NCBI GenBank assembly: GCA_023853785.1
Contig: JAJIRX010000721.1
Location: 1-64,000, forward strand
Length of the DNA stretch: 64,000 bases
Source: Psilocybe azurescens
Lineage: Eukaryota > Basidiomycota > Agaricomycetes > Agaricales > Agrocybaceae
Reading direction: 5' to 3'
A program made the translations under genes and the position numbers. Positions 12,056-24,115 of this stretch are shown in pieces (within the stretch, counting starts at the first letter, position 1; every line of letters begins with the position of its first letter). Below the pieces are notes generated by a model, which had not been told where the DNA came from, ran no database searches, and saw only the letters and a program-made list of their open reading frames with translations.

Positions 12056-13239
12056 AGAAAGCTGCGCGCTGCCGTGTTTTTTAGTAGAATATTTGATTGT
12101 AGTTATTTCTGTAGATTACCTCGCTACTGTATATATTATGCCGTCGGGTCAGATGGTACCACGATTGCCATTTTGTGTCGGGTAGGATGGATAGTTGCCA
12201 TAAACCTTGCATTATCGAACGAGTTTACGGATAAGATGGAAGCGGGATGTGGGCCCGGACGCAGTGCAGCCTGTATAGTACCCGGACCGTCGCGAGTGGG
12301 GCGTGGGAAAAGTACAGTTTCCCGCCGACGGCGGCCTGTGTTCAACTTTATTCTCTCCCCGTTAAATTTTCATGCGCGCAATTTTCTCCAAGCAATGCGG
12401 CCTGTGATACATATCAAGGATGTCCCAAGATCTCAAAGACGACATGACTTGGACATGATGGTGCCAGCTATGGAAGGCCTAGGTCAGGGAATAGCACATT
12501 ACCGTGTAGTGATAGGGCACGGATAGCTGGAAATCAGACGGCGGAGTGCGCTTCCAAGTCGATTCTGGCACAACTGCCCCCTTTTTCATGGATTTTCTTT
12601 ATTTGGCTTCGTATGATCTCAAATGCGCTTAACCCGGAGAGAACGTCGAGGCATCATGCATCAGACCTTGTTCAAGATTAAACCATCGGATCCGGTTTTA
12701 GCACTTCAGTCTGCCTGCCTATAAAATCGAGGGTTAAGCAATATGCCGACCTTCTCTTTTCTCTTTGATAAGTATACCCTCGCAGTTTTTCACATCGCGA
12801 ACACCCATTTCGAGCGCCCTGGCCCCCATTCGGTACTGGGTACTTGACGACGACGACAATAATATAAAACACTGAGGGGTACGCAGTGACTGTTCTTTTG
12901 GGTTATCACTGGGGACCTGAACGGTCGGCTTGGAACTGGCAGCAGCTGTTCATTCATTTCATTCTTTCGTCTCGCCCTTGGATAGACATTACCTGCGCAC
13001 ACCAAAAACAAGCATACCATATCATGCAGTTCCCCATGGCGGAGCAGCGTTCGTGGAAGGAGCCTATCGACCAGCTGTCCGCGAGTGCGGACACAAACCA
13101 TTGCTATCCTGGCGGACACTCAACGTTTTCGAGTAACGTCTTTCTCTCGTTGTACGACGAGGAGGAGTCGCGCGAGCAGTCCGTGTGGGGCGAACCGTTC
13201 CCAGCTGTGGATCGCAGCTGTGGATTGACAAGCAAGGAG
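12056..13239. other. intergenic; possible upstream exon of the F-box gene
   Basis: There is no firm gene. An open frame from 13024 (MQFPMAEQRSW) runs into the next locus and could be a 5' exon or leader of the F-box gene. Its frame does not join cleanly to the later exons. Confidence 0.25.
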
Positions 13240-15771
13240 ATGGCCGAGGCGAATCGTCCGACCATCTACCATCTACTTCGTTTGTTCGATTCTATCAGGG
13301 GTTCCATAAGGTGCGTTACGTTTTCGTTGCTGTATATGCCAATTTCCCTTTTCTCATATGTAACCTCTTTACGATAGGGTTCTCTGGATTTGTCTGGCCG
13401 GCATCCAGAGGTCAGTAAAGGTTCACATATGAATGATTTCGTGGCGTATTGACATAATCATTTTCACAGAGATATTACAACTTGCAGAGTCAATGGAATA
13501 GGTATTTGTGCAGCTTTCTGGGTCTGGAGACGGAGATTCGATCATGTGGAGACCATGGTGCGTGGCCATGAGGCGTGCAAACATTTCACCTGTTCATATC
13601 TTGACTGACGTTATTTCTTGTCAGGTGGGATAAGCCAGTACCAGATCGCTTTTAATGCGGAGCGTTGGCACCGCTTCCAGCTAAAATGGCGTCTACCAGA
13701 GTCGGCTTCTTACACTCAGCTCTTGAAATGTACACGTACGTTTCCTTTTTCTCTTTGCTTGGCCTTTTACTTTGGTTATCGTCGACGTCGTGCTAACTAA
13801 CATTGGGCGTTACAGAGAAAGTGCTTCGAGAGTTAAAGCAGCATCCAGTCCCACACTTCCAGAGCATACGACTGATCGATCTTCCTGTCGAAGTCCTCGA
13901 CAATATCGTCAGCTTAGCATCTACTTCTCAAGCAAAAGCCCTGTCGTGCACTTGTCACACGCTGAATGATATTGGACAGAGGCACATCTTCCGGGTATGT
14001 CACCCCTATCTCTGTTCTACTTTTAATGATGGAAATATCGATCTGATGCTATGTCCGTGATTGCATCACTTCACTTTCACCTTAGACATGGCGCATGAAG
14101 CTGCACGTCCCACCGCACATTAGCCCGTTCAACGTCGAATACTCCTCCGTCGACCTCCCGACGCTGGCGCACTACGCGCGGCAGGACCTCGAACGCAGCG
14201 CGCGGTTCCTGATCGAGACGCCGCACATTAGCCAGCGCGTGCAGCGGCTCGTGCTCACCGACGAGTGGTGGGTCAGCCGCCGCGCGCACCCGCACGAGGC
14301 CAACAACCCGTTCGTGCTCAGCGGCGACTTCTACAGGTCCGTCACGCAGATCTTCGGCTCGGCGCTCAAGGTCGCGCCGCGGCTGACGACGCTCGTGCTG
14401 TGCAATCTGGAGATGAACGCGGACCTGGTGAGGAGGGTCGCGGAGATCGCGACGCTGCACACGCTCGAACTGCATCTGTGCTATATCCCGAGGACGGTGC
14501 TGCGGAAGCTGCTCGTTGCGAGCTCCCCCTCTTCAAAACCATTGGACAGCGCGCTCGTGTGCCCGCAGGTGTCGAACCTGCGCATATACATGGACTCGTC
14601 CTTCGAGGAGACGCACAGCCAGTGGACGGGTCTCCTCATGTGCCCCGCCATCCGCACGCTGTCGTTGGTGCAGTTCGGGATCGGCGCATTCCTCATGCCG
14701 GATGCCGCGTTCTGGACGAAGTGCAGGCTGGACAACCTGGAGAGGCTCGCGCTGGACAACATCGACGCGGGCGATCTGGCGGAGCTCGCCAGGTTCCTGG
14801 CCATCCCGGGCGGTGCTGGTGGGGCGCGGGCGCAGCGCAGCGCATGACGCACTTCAAGCTGCACATGGACTGGGGCGTCCCGGACGCCGACATCATCGCG
14901 CTTCTCTCAGCGCTGCACACCGCACACGCGCCGCTCGAGGTGCTCGTGCTCGAGGGCCTCTCGGACGCCGCGTTCCCCTTGTTCGACGCAATCGCCGCGC
15001 TGTTCCCCGACCTCCTGGCGCTGACGCTCGTCAGGAGGCAGAATGCGAGCCAGCACCAGAACAAGCTCGCGGACTGGCCGTGCATGTCGTGGGAGTACGC
15101 GCAGAGGATGCGCGGGTTCAGGAGGTTGAGGCATTTTTGCTGGAATTTTAGGACGGAGTATTGGGATGCGACGCCGAGGGCGCTGTTGGGGTTTGAGAGT
15201 GATTTCGGGGGTGCGGGTGCCGTTGCCAATCGTGTGGGTGGTGATGTTGGCGGTTCTTGTGGGAGGGAGACGAGGGGGAGCAGTTGGACGACGATGGTGA
15301 TAATGGCGCGAGCGCCAGTACCAGCCCTGTCCCGGCAGTCCCGCCAACAGACGACGTCCCCTACTTCCTCGACAGCCACTGGATGGCGCTCCCCTTGTCG
15401 CGCACTGCCCGACGTTGCGCTCGTTTTCGCTCATGGACCGCGCCGTCGACATGGTGTGCCGCATCACCACGGCGCCAATCGAGCCCACAGGGACCGGGAA
15501 CGGGACCGCCGGTCATGGGATAGGGATAGGGGAAGGGAAGGGGAAGTGAAAGCTTCGGAGAAAAGCACAGAACAGGAGTCGCAAAGGTGCTCACGCCGAC
15601 GTATTACCCGACGCACGGGTCGTTTTCGTGGAGCGTGGGCGCGAGCGGGGAGCAGGGCAGGAGTGGAATACGACGGCGTCGCATTGGCCGACTTTGGCGC
15701 CGCTGAGTTCGAATGCCAGTGCGAGTGGGGGTGGGGGCAGTGCAAGAACGACGACGACGAGGGTGGGATGA
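13240..15771 (+). CDS. F-box / leucine-rich-repeat-like protein, several frame breaks
   Basis: Likely substrate-recognition subunit of an SCF ubiquitin ligase. The start is tentative (ATG at 13240). Short exons give FYQGFHK, then RYYNLQSQWNRYLCSFLGLE, then FNAERWHRFQLKWRLPES. The exon from about 13816 carries the F-box core (IRLIDLPVEVLDNIVSLAS, then CHTLNDIGQRHIFR). The long last exon (about 14086-15771) has irregular leucine-rich strands such as LTTLVLCNLEMN and LHTLELHLCYIP. Frame breaks lie at G4 14821-14824 and at least twice more before the end (PLSSNASASGGGGSAR, stop at 15771). The last exon is very GC-rich, unlike the flanks. The target protein is unknown. Confidence 0.6.
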
Positions 15772-16760
15772 ATGGTGGGTGATTGGGTTTGGTGGAGCAT
15801 GTTAATTTCTTTCTTTCGATTTCTTTCTTTTGTCCCCTCGTTTCATAGATTTCAACAGTTCTGGTCACCGTCATCGAACTAGCGCTATTCAGATTCAGTC
15901 CGGCCAAGTTGGATTCATTCGTTTCATTCATTCATTTTGTAGCATCACCACGTACATTCCCCCTGACTCTTTCTTTCCATCAGAGAAGGTTGTACCCTAC
16001 CGTACTCCGTAGTTAGCATTTTGGAATTTTGGAATTTCATTCATCAATGTTCTAATTTATAAATGTGATCGTAATCGCATCTCAAATTAGAGTAAAGTAA
16101 TGGAATGGAATGCGGATTTAATGAATCGAATAGAATTACCCAAGAAGAATGAATGATATTGGTACATATGTACATGCTTATAACAACTACGACTATGACT
16201 ACGATTACATATAATACATATCGTACACGAAGAAATGCGTCCCGTATGGGTACTAGAAACATCTAAATAAGCGGGCGAGTAAATGAAATGGAATGGTACA
16301 CAGAACACTAACGATTCTAAATATAATTAATCAAACCACGCCTCACGCGTCAAACACGCGCATTAGTCCATGAGCAGCAGAGGAGTACACACTGGCAGGT
16401 AAAAAACTGAAAAGCGAATAGCCAAAAAAGAGGGACGGGGAAGCAGAGCTCCGATTTTAATGGTACATGGTGTGGCAGTTGAAGTTTTGATGTATATCGT
16501 TCAAGAAAGATTTGGCAATTGGTTGAGAGATGGTCGGTTTCATTGGTTGGATGCTCGGTGTGATAGATCGGGGAGTTTGGGAATGAAGGTATTTGGGTTG
16601 GCTTGAGAGAGAGGGAAGACGACAGGAAAGGGAAAGGGGAGAAGGAGTGTGGGGTAGGAAGGACTCTGGAAACGCCGTGGATATGAGGGGACCAGGAGTC
16701 CATTCCGGTGGTAAAGGAACGTGAAGATTGGATGATTGGATGCGTATGCCGAATATACGC
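15772..16760. other. intergenic / 3' UTR space between convergent genes
   Basis: This AT-rich stretch lies between two genes that point towards each other and probably contains both 3' untranslated regions. No coding exon is supported. Confidence 0.3.
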
Positions 16761-17469
16761 TCAGCAAATGAGGAGCCATAGAGCGATGTTCTTCAGAATA
16801 TGACGCTCATATTTCTCGGAAGGATGAGGCGTGACTCTCGCCTCCAGTTCTATATAGGAGGAAAGGGAAAGGAAAAGGAAAAAGCATCAGCTGATGTTAT
16901 TGGTATTGTAACGCGTTCGTAGACCGGGACTGGGCGCATGAAGTGTGAGGATGACGCTCACCTTGACGTAGCTCATGGCTTTCTTGAACGCGTTTTTCTT
17001 GGGCGCGCGACATACACCGTGTTTCGATCGCGCATGAAGATGTCTTGGAGGATGTCTTCTGTGCTGTTCATGGGCTGTTATGATTCAATGCGAATAGATT
17101 AGTAACAGGAATCAGTTGGAGTGGATTGGGGATATGGGCTTGCGATGCAAGAAAGAAAGAAAGAGATGCAATTGCGAAAGGAAGAAGGAAGACACGTACA
17201 GGAAGCTCCGAGGTGTAGACGGGATCTCTTCCTGTGAAATATGTAGAGTGGCGGAAGGGGTACTGCGACATGTTAAGCATTCTGGATGCTGGATGGATAT
17301 GTGGATAGGATGAGGGTGGATGATGGGGCAAAAAGAGATGCGGAAGTGTCTCTGGTACTGGCAGAGGAGAGAGGTATGTCTCTTCAAAGGGAAGGACAGT
17401 TGGATGGATGGAACGAGAGGGTTTAGGACTCAAACAAGACTGCACGAATGGTAAGGCTTTTGTACGCAC
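16761..17469 (-). CDS. unidentified short protein, three exons
   Basis: Three minus-strand exons make a coherent C-terminus. Exon a (about 17469-17200) is Pro/Ser-rich and ends HSTYFTGRDPVYTSELP before a gtacgt donor. Exon b (17074-16962) begins MNSTEDILQDIFMRDRN and continues ARP, KKNAFKKAMSYVK before gtgagc. Exon c (16849-16761) begins LEARVTPHPSEKYERHIL and ends ALWLLIC with TGA. Exon b needs one frame change near a short A run, and the b/c junction lacks one base. The charged helical character of exons b and c supports a real protein. No family was recognised and the 5' end is not defined. Confidence 0.4.
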
Positions 17470-18229
17470 TCGAGTCTCTAGGACAAGAGGGGTAGCCTTC
17501 GAATGAATGATTCAGATTGATGGGCTCTTAGACTCCACAGTGGTGTTCCAGAGTGTGAAGGAATGCCCGAGTTAAAGAAAGTTGTGAAGGTTAAGTATTG
17601 GGCTGTGGGGAGGGCGGCGAGGGCGAGACCGAGAGGAAAGGAAAGGGAGGGGGAATGGAAGAGGAAGAGAATAAGCAAGAGAAGGAGAGTCAATATGAAC
17701 AAGCGTCGTTATATCTAACTTATTTTAGTCCATTTTTTCTTTCTGGAAGAAGAAGACTGACATCCAGCCATCAAGCGAGCGAGCATTCATAACGCTAGTC
17801 TCGACTCGACTGTACTCCAGCACAATATGGGTTGCAGTTGACAAATTGACTGGCATACTTTGAAATATGTACTGGCGTCTTGAATTGAAAGTACACATGT
17901 GTACGAGTCCGTATTCGGCTTAGAGGCCACGGTTATGAAAGGTGAGGCCGGTGAGGGACAGGAAATGGAAGGGAACGCGCTTGCTTAGCACTGATGGCAG
18001 GTGACGCCGTGACTTGCATTTCGACTGGTTGATTGTACATGCTTCGGACGCACAGCTATATCATATATACATCAAGATTGCAATTAGAGGCGAGCATAAC
18101 CTAAACAGAACTATACTACGACAAACTTGAAGCTTGGCCATTCTATTCTATACAAAAAGAACCTCGGGATGTTTATTTTTGAGGCGCAACTTGAAACTTT
18201 TTTGTTTTGAAAACGCATTGAAGGCGATG
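17470..18229. other. intergenic upstream of the short minus-strand gene
   Basis: A hydrophobic minus-strand frame at 17478-17702 was considered but is mostly pyrimidine-rich low-complexity sequence. Nothing else was seen except the start of the duplicated array near 18050. Confidence 0.25.
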
Positions 18230-19220
18230 TCAACTAAATAGAGCAAGGTGCGATATGGTATCACGAAGATTCCACGGAAAAGTAGGAAAAGTATTCGGGA
18301 ATGCTGTGTCAAATTCGATCAATACTGGTTGCTCAGTCCGCCAGTCTGGAAGACAATATCTGTTCAGCTTCTCGGGGGCAAGAAACATGCGGGCAGTAAC
18401 CTCCCAGTGGTTTTCTAGATAGCTGACCCAATCCGCATAAGGTATGTTGATATAACCGTCAGCTTCGTCATCCGAGTCGTCAACAAAATTGAGGCTTCGT
18501 CCATGAGGGATGACGGCTGACGACTCGAGGTCCATAAAGTCGGTGAGATAAACACGACCGAAAAGATCTCGCTCATCTTCCGCAAATATGAGCCAGTCCG
18601 TTGTGGTAGCGGTTCTCCAAATCAGGAGTCCTGGAATGAATTTGACGTGAGGGGTCTTGTTTTTATATAGTACCGCAAAGAGTTGTGGTGATTTGCTGTT
18701 ATATCCCAACCAGTTGAAACCGAATCTTCGTCAGAAATTGTCTGTTCCGTAGTCTGCAAGCTGAATCCCCGGCCACATGCATGCTATGGCAAGTCGGTTA
18801 GGCCATTCAAGGATCCACATACGAAACTCCTCAGGAATTGCGGGGTATTGCGGAAAGAAGTGAGTCGATGTACGCCTGTCTGTCGAATGGTTCGAGGTTA
18901 TCCAGCGACCATGTGAGAGACCTTTCAAAGTAAGGAGTGTTTATAATTTTATGGTATAACGCAAGCAGACGGCGTCGAGTCGGATGGATCTCGGCCAGTG
19001 GTAGAAGATTCTTCCAATCCTTGCAAACGCCATGGGATATAATGTAAGGCTTGAGTTGCAAAAACGAGAACATATGAAGCAGTATTTCGACTGGCAGAGA
19101 TTGGAGAGTGGTAGGAGTTGTTGCGCGGTCCTCGATCCTGGGTTGTTCGAGGAGCTTCTGTTCTTCGAGGCAGAGGCGCTCTACGTTGGAAGCATTGCAG
19201 ATGGAGTAGAGATCGTCCAT
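18230..19220 (-). pseudogene. F-box protein, array copy 1 (nonsense codon and frameshift)
   Basis: The start at 19220 gives MDDLYSICNASNVERLCLEE. The F-box follows at about residues 37-75 (LQSLPVEILLHMFSFLQLKP, then ISHGVCKDWKNLLPLAE). By family logic it would bind Skp1 and recruit a target to an SCF ligase. Relative to copy 2 one base is inserted near 18851, shifting the frame after DSLLS. An in-frame TGA at 18731-18733 replaces the Glu/Gln codon of the other copies just before RRFGFNWLGYNS. The rest reads to HLALFS. The nonsense change is not a homopolymer effect, so this copy is probably truly broken. Confidence 0.7.
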
Positions 19221-19584
19221 GTGGGTGTTTTACTTAGTACCGGTTGATCGTGGAACGTGGTGATGTGAGGCAAGCTATATGTATGTTGAATGTCCAGGGA
19301 ACCAGCCCGTAGCTCAACATGCACATGTGATCCTTTTCATTCGTCACCTGACGGTCAGGATCGGGACGCGTTGTAAGCTTCCTGAAGTTGCATGGAGTTG
19401 AACACATCCTGCTTTTAAGTATGGTGTGCACGATGCTAGAATTTCTGTAAGATTACTGTGATCACTCTTGTCCGGCTCATTCGCAATCACATAGAAGAAG
19501 GGTCCATATTCCTTCCCAATATATAAGAAATACTTAACAATACTTAAGTAGCTGCATTCAAACCATACATTTCCTCTCATCTGA

Positions 19585-19940
19585 TCATCTTGTGCCCCAA
19601 AAACGCAGCGCCGACTCCTCTTCGTCCTCCAGACCCGTCTCTGCATCACTTCTCGACGGCCATTTTTCTTTGTTTTTGCCGTTGTCTTTACTGACGCCTG
19701 TGCCCGAGTCCGAGTTGAATTTACTGCGTTTCGAGGATGGAAGCGCCATATAGAACTCCTGCTCTTCCTCGTTGGAGGGCATATCTGGCAGATCAAATTC
19801 AGGCGACACGTAGCCATCATCGTCAGAGGGTAGTTCAACCATTGCTCCCAATGGTTTATCAGTCGCCTGAATGTGAGTCAACAACCATATAATAAGCACC
19901 ATTCTGGAAATGAAAACAAAAAATACACTGTCTTCTCCCT
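19585..19940 (-). pseudogene. orphan DBP4 3' fragment 1
   Basis: The last exon of DBP4 is duplicated without the helicase. It starts after an acceptor at about 19867 with [11 protein letters not shown], passes [10 protein letters not shown] and [10 protein letters not shown], and ends near [11 protein letters not shown] with a stop at 19585. The preceding intron is also present (readable as VFISRMVLIIW in frame), so the copy was made from genomic DNA rather than RNA. There is no start or helicase core, so no function is expected. It marks the right end of array unit 1. Confidence 0.8.
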
Positions 19941-20049
19941 TACCGCTCGAGAAGACATGTACAAGTGGCCAAAAAGGAGTCACTGAAGACGTATGTTTGA
20001 CCACCATGGCTGATCCGATTTCCTGATTTTTGGTGGGCATGGAGATCTT

Positions 20050-21409
20050 ATAAACAGAGAGGATTCAAATTAAATTTGATAAATATGGCCATTTCTCCTT
20101 CTGTTGATGACGGAAACTTTTTCAGTTTTTATTTTCAGAGCTCTGTCTTTTAGGAGGCTGTAAAATTGCATATTCAAGCATGGAACAAGTCGAATTATGT
20201 CTATGTCTGCATTTTTTCAGTACAAGATTCCGGCCATAATAATTATTTCCACACAATATTCATCATCTTTCTTAGTTCATATCTCCTCATAAAATTAAGA
20301 TATAGGCCTAATTCAACCTGTCCCACACTCGAATTAGTAAATCTAGATCCCATGAAATTTGTTGGGTCTGAATAAATTTTGTGGTGAAAACCCCTCATGC
20401 CTAGAAGGAGTAATAGCTGTAGTTCTAGGTCAGATCCCGTTCAATTTTTGGGATATACATACTACCTCTAAACCCACCAAAAATAAAAAGAATTGAAGTT
20501 GTCCTTGTACCCAAACATAGATCTCCAGTTACTTTTTCAGCCACTGTAAATAATACCTTATGCGATCAACGGGTACTCCAAACTTTAAACTCTCACACGA
20601 GACGTCTCATGCCCTCTGCAGCAGTATGAGTGTCACCTGTCCATTTCGCTACATGCCCCTGTTCCTATATTACACTTTATCCACGCTTTGTATGAGCTTG
20701 ATGGCACATCCATCATAAAATTGACCCCAGAGCATGTAATCCAGGTGTGCAGAACATGCTGCACAGATCGTCGAGCTGCCTGTGTGGATGTCACATAAGT
20801 CCTATGCAAGTACAAAGTATTTTTTCATCCCTCCAAGCTCTGAAGAGCATGCATAATGCTCGTTAATCTTACCATAGTGCTTTGAATCCCAGGCAGAGAT
20901 GAGGCAGTTGTTTTACTATGTCCTAACTCATGTTCTTCATAGGCGTCTAACTTATTGGGCCGTTATCAGCCGCCAGTTTGCTGACACACGTCGCCCACAA
21001 ATGCAGGATTCCTCATGAACTGTATTATTATAAACATGTCATTCTTAATAGCGTGATATGTGGAACTTCTAGATGGGTTTCGATTACAGTGTCTCAATAC
21101 TGAAAAATGAACACGATATCTCTGTTTATGGGAAATCACACCCTGCAAGTCAACGATGTATTATGTTAAATGATCTTTATTCTGACTGGTTATTTGTATA
21201 AGAGTGACAATTTCATGCTTTACTTAAACCTCGGACGCACAGCTGATGTCAAATGCATCAAGAATGTGATTAGAAGCGAGAATAACCTAAACGGGAGTAT
21301 ACTACGACAAACTTGGAGCTTGGCCATTCTGTTCTATACAAAAAGAACGTTGGGATGTTTATTTTGGAGGCACGACTTGAATTTTTTTTTTTGTAAACAC
21401 AAGGTGACA
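20050..21409. other. spacer with sequence shared with 23180-23760 and 25330-25480
   Basis: No gene is supported. The segment at about 20600-21020 recurs at 23180-23760 (shared words such as gcaggattcctc and gatcgtcgagctgcc). The segment at about 21050-21200 recurs at 25331-25480 (gcgtgatatgtggaac). It is AT-rich duplicated spacer of the F-box array. Confidence 0.6.
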
Positions 21410-22399
21410 TCAGTTATATAGAGCAAGGTGCGAGATGGTATCACGAAGATTCCATGGAAAAGTAGGAAGAGTGCTCTGGAGCGTTCCGTCAAATCCGATT
21501 GTTACTGGTCGCTGAACCAACCAGTCTGAAAAACGAAGTCTGTTCAGATTGTCAGGGAAACAAAGGATGTGGGCAGTAACCTCCCAGTGATGTTCTAAAT
21601 AGCTGACCCAATCCACATAAGGTATGTTGATATAGCCGTCAGATTCGTCATCTGAGTCGTCAACAAAATTGAAGCTTCGTCCATGAGGGATGACGGCTGA
21701 CGACTCGAGGTCCATAAAGTCGGTGATATAAACACGACCGAAAAGATCTCGCTCGTCTTCCGCAAATACGAGCCAGTCTGTCTTGCTTTCGGTCCTCCAA
21801 ATCAGGAGTGCTGGTATGAATTTGACGTGAGGGGTCTTGTTTTTATATAGCACCGCAAAGAGTTGTGGCGAGTTGCTGTTATATCCCAACCAGTTGAAAC
21901 CGAATCTTCGTTCGCAGTCAGTTGTTCCGTAGCCTGAGAGCTGAATCCCCGGCCACCTGCATGCTATAACAAGTCGTTCAGGCCATTCAAAGATCCACAT
22001 ACGAAACTCCTCGGGAATTGCAGGGTATTGGGAAAGAAGTGAGTCGATGTACGCCTGCCCGTCAAATGGTTCGAGGTTTTCCAGAGACCATGTGAGAGAC
22101 CTTTCGAAGTGGGGAGTGTTTATGATTTGATGGTATAGAGCAAGCAGACGGCGTCGAATCGGATGCAGCTTGGCCAGTGGTAGAAGACCCTGCCAATCTT
22201 TGCAAACACCATGGGATATAATGTAAGGCTTGAGTTCCAAAATGAGAACATATGAAGAAGTATTTCGACTGGCAGAGATTGGAGGAGTGATAGAAGTTTT
22301 TGTGCAGTCCTCAATTCTGGGTTGTTTGAGAAGCTTCTGTTCATCGAGGCAGAGGCGCTCTACGTTGAAAGCATTGCAGGTGGAGTAGAGATGGTCCAT
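21410..22399 (-). CDS. F-box-family protein, array copy 2 (only uninterrupted copy, F-box core altered)
   Basis: A continuous 329-residue frame runs from MDHLYSTCNAFNVERL to HLALYN. It matches the other copies over ELKPYIISHGVCKDW, EPFDGQAYIDSLLSQYP, RRFGFNWLGYNSNS and WRTESKTDWLVFAEDE. The Skp1-binding F-box helix is replaced, however. Where copies 1, 3 and 4 read LQSLPVEIL, this one reads ISASRNTSS. An extra base near 22281-22286 and a missing T at 22239-22242 (minus-strand A run on +) put about 16 residues out of frame, then restore it. Either two sequencing errors cancel or the copy has lost its F-box. The role outside SCF is unknown. Confidence 0.7.
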   Translation of the reverse strand: MDHLYSTCNAFNVERLCLDEQKLLKQPRIEDCTKTSITPPISASRNTSSYVLILELKPYIISHGVCKDWQGLLPLAKLHPIRRRLLALYHQIINTPHFERSLTWSLENLEPFDGQAYIDSLLSQYPAIPEEFRMWIFEWPERLVIACRWPGIQLSGYGTTDCERRFGFNWLGYNSNSPQLFAVLYKNKTPHVKFIPALLIWRTESKTDWLVFAEDERDLFGRVYITDFMDLESSAVIPHGRSFNFVDDSDDESDGYINIPYVDWVSYLEHHWEVTAHILCFPDNLNRLRFSDWLVQRPVTIGFDGTLQSTLPTFPWNLRDTISHLALYN

Positions 22400-22840
22400 G
22401 TGAATGGTTTACTTAGTACTAATTGATTGAATGGAGGTGTGAAGACTCTAGATATCGTTTGGACGCCCTTGGTCGTGAGTTGGTCGTGGAACGTGGTGGA
22501 TGTGAAGCAAGCCGTATGTGTGTTGAATTTCCAGGGGACGGGCCGGCAACTCAACATGCACATGTGATGCTTTTCATTTATCACCTGACGGTCAGGATCG
22601 CGATGCGTTGTAAATTGTAAGCTTCCTGAAGTTGCTTGGAGTTAAACAAATCCTACTTTTAAGTGTAGTGCGCATGATTCTAGAATTTATGTAAGATTAC
22701 TGTCGCCACTCTTGTCCGGCTCATTCGCAATCGCAAAGAAAAAGTATCCATATTCCTTCTGAACGTGTAAAGAATAACAATAAGTAGCTTCCATCCAAAC
22801 CATACATTTCCACAAAATGATGTACAACAAATGCATGTAC

Positions 22841-23175
22841 TCATTTTCTGCCCAATAGGCGCAGTGCCAGCTCTTCTTCGTCCTTCAGACCGGTCTCCGC
22901 ATCATGTCTTGACCGCCCTTTGTCTTTGCCTGTTTCTTTGCTAGTGCTAGCACCCGTGCCCAAGTCCGAGTTGAATTTGCTGAGTTTCGAGGGCAGAGGC
23001 ACCATATAGAACTCCTGTTCTTCTTTGTTAGAGGACAGGCCCTGCAGGTCGAATTCAGGCAACATGTAGCCGACGTTGTTGGAGGGTGCTTCAGCCATCG
23101 CTCCCAACGGTCTATCAGTCGCCTGAACGGGAGTTAACAACCATAGAATAAGCAACATCCTTGAAATAAAACAAA
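22841..23175 (-). pseudogene. orphan DBP4 3' fragment 2
   Basis: The same exon as in the complete DBP4, starting ATDRPLGAMAE, passing MLPEFDLQGLSS and SKFNSDLGTG, and ending LALRLLGRK with a stop at 22841. It is preceded by the same intron remnant. It is more diverged than fragment 3 from the source, consistent with an older copy and no constraint. Confidence 0.8.
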
Positions 23176-23194
23176 AACATATGAGGCATCTCAT

Positions 23195-24115
23195 ACCCTC
23201 TGCGGTAGTATTAGTAGCACCCGTATATCTCCGCTACACGCCCCTATGTCTGTAGTACACTTTATCCAGAATTTGTGCGAGCTTGATGGCTCATCAATCA
23301 TAAAATCTACATGTAATCCAGGTGTGTAGAACATGCGGCGCAGATCGTCGAGCTGCCATTTTGAGTCTCTACCAAGTTTCTACATATCATTCTGTACATA
23401 CCAGATATCAGCAACTATGCTCAGGCTTCCGTGAGATTATGCTGGAAGCAAAATACAAAGGGTTTGTGATATAATCTATTTATAGATTGCAGCAAACGTG
23501 TTGTGTGTAAAACGAGGCTGTCTGTGTGGATGCCGCATAAGTTCCATGAGAGCACGAAGTATGTTTTCGTATTTCAAAGCTCAGAAGAGCATGCATAATG
23601 CATACTAATCTTACAATAGTGCTTGGAATCGTAGGCAGAGATGAGGCAGACTTACTATGTCCTGATCTATGTTCTGCATGAGCGCCTAACTTATCGGGCC
23701 GTTATCAGCCTCCAGTTTGCCGACAGGCGTCGCCCACAAATGCAGGATTCCTCGTGAACTGTCAAACTTACTCGTTTCTCATATTTGATCCATGCTTCGA
23801 CGTTATCAATCACTCTATCTATCTCCATTTTACTGAGGCATTGAACATTTGAGGGTAAAGACATGGTCTTTCTGGGAAACCGGAGTTTCATTCCTTCCTG
23901 GCTACCGCGGTAAATTTGATTATTCCTTCTGGGTTGATGAGTATATTTTTTGGAAAGTCGTATCCTTTTCAAAAAAAGGCACTCAGAGCGTTATGGTCCA
24001 GTTTATAGTAACCAAAAACACGATGCAGATTTTTCTAATCTATTTAATGTCCTAATCGCTGAGCCTGCACCTACCATTCTCTCGTCAATTCTAAATCTGC
24101 AGTTGAACTCTCAAG
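23195..24115. other. spacer; duplicated to 23760, then unique sequence
   Basis: The part up to about 23761 repeats 20600-21020. From there the sequence is unique until 25331, where similarity to the unit 1 spacer resumes. The unique part contains the upstream region of the + strand gene at 24116. Confidence 0.5.

Noticed and set aside
13024..13632. Alternative three-exon reading (MQFPMAEQ ... FDHVETMVG) as a separate small gene
   Set aside because: Phases are consistent, but the competing frame gives RYYNLQSQWNRYLCSFLGLE leading directly into the F-box exons, which fits better.
16350..16779. Pro/Ser/Phe-rich minus-strand frames
   Set aside because: They come from a pyrimidine-rich low-complexity stretch and overlap the likely 3' end of a better exon chain.
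19585..23175. Orphan DBP4 tails considered as independent small genes
   Set aside because: They lack start codons in context, retain the intron remnant and match the last DBP4 exon; they are duplication debris.
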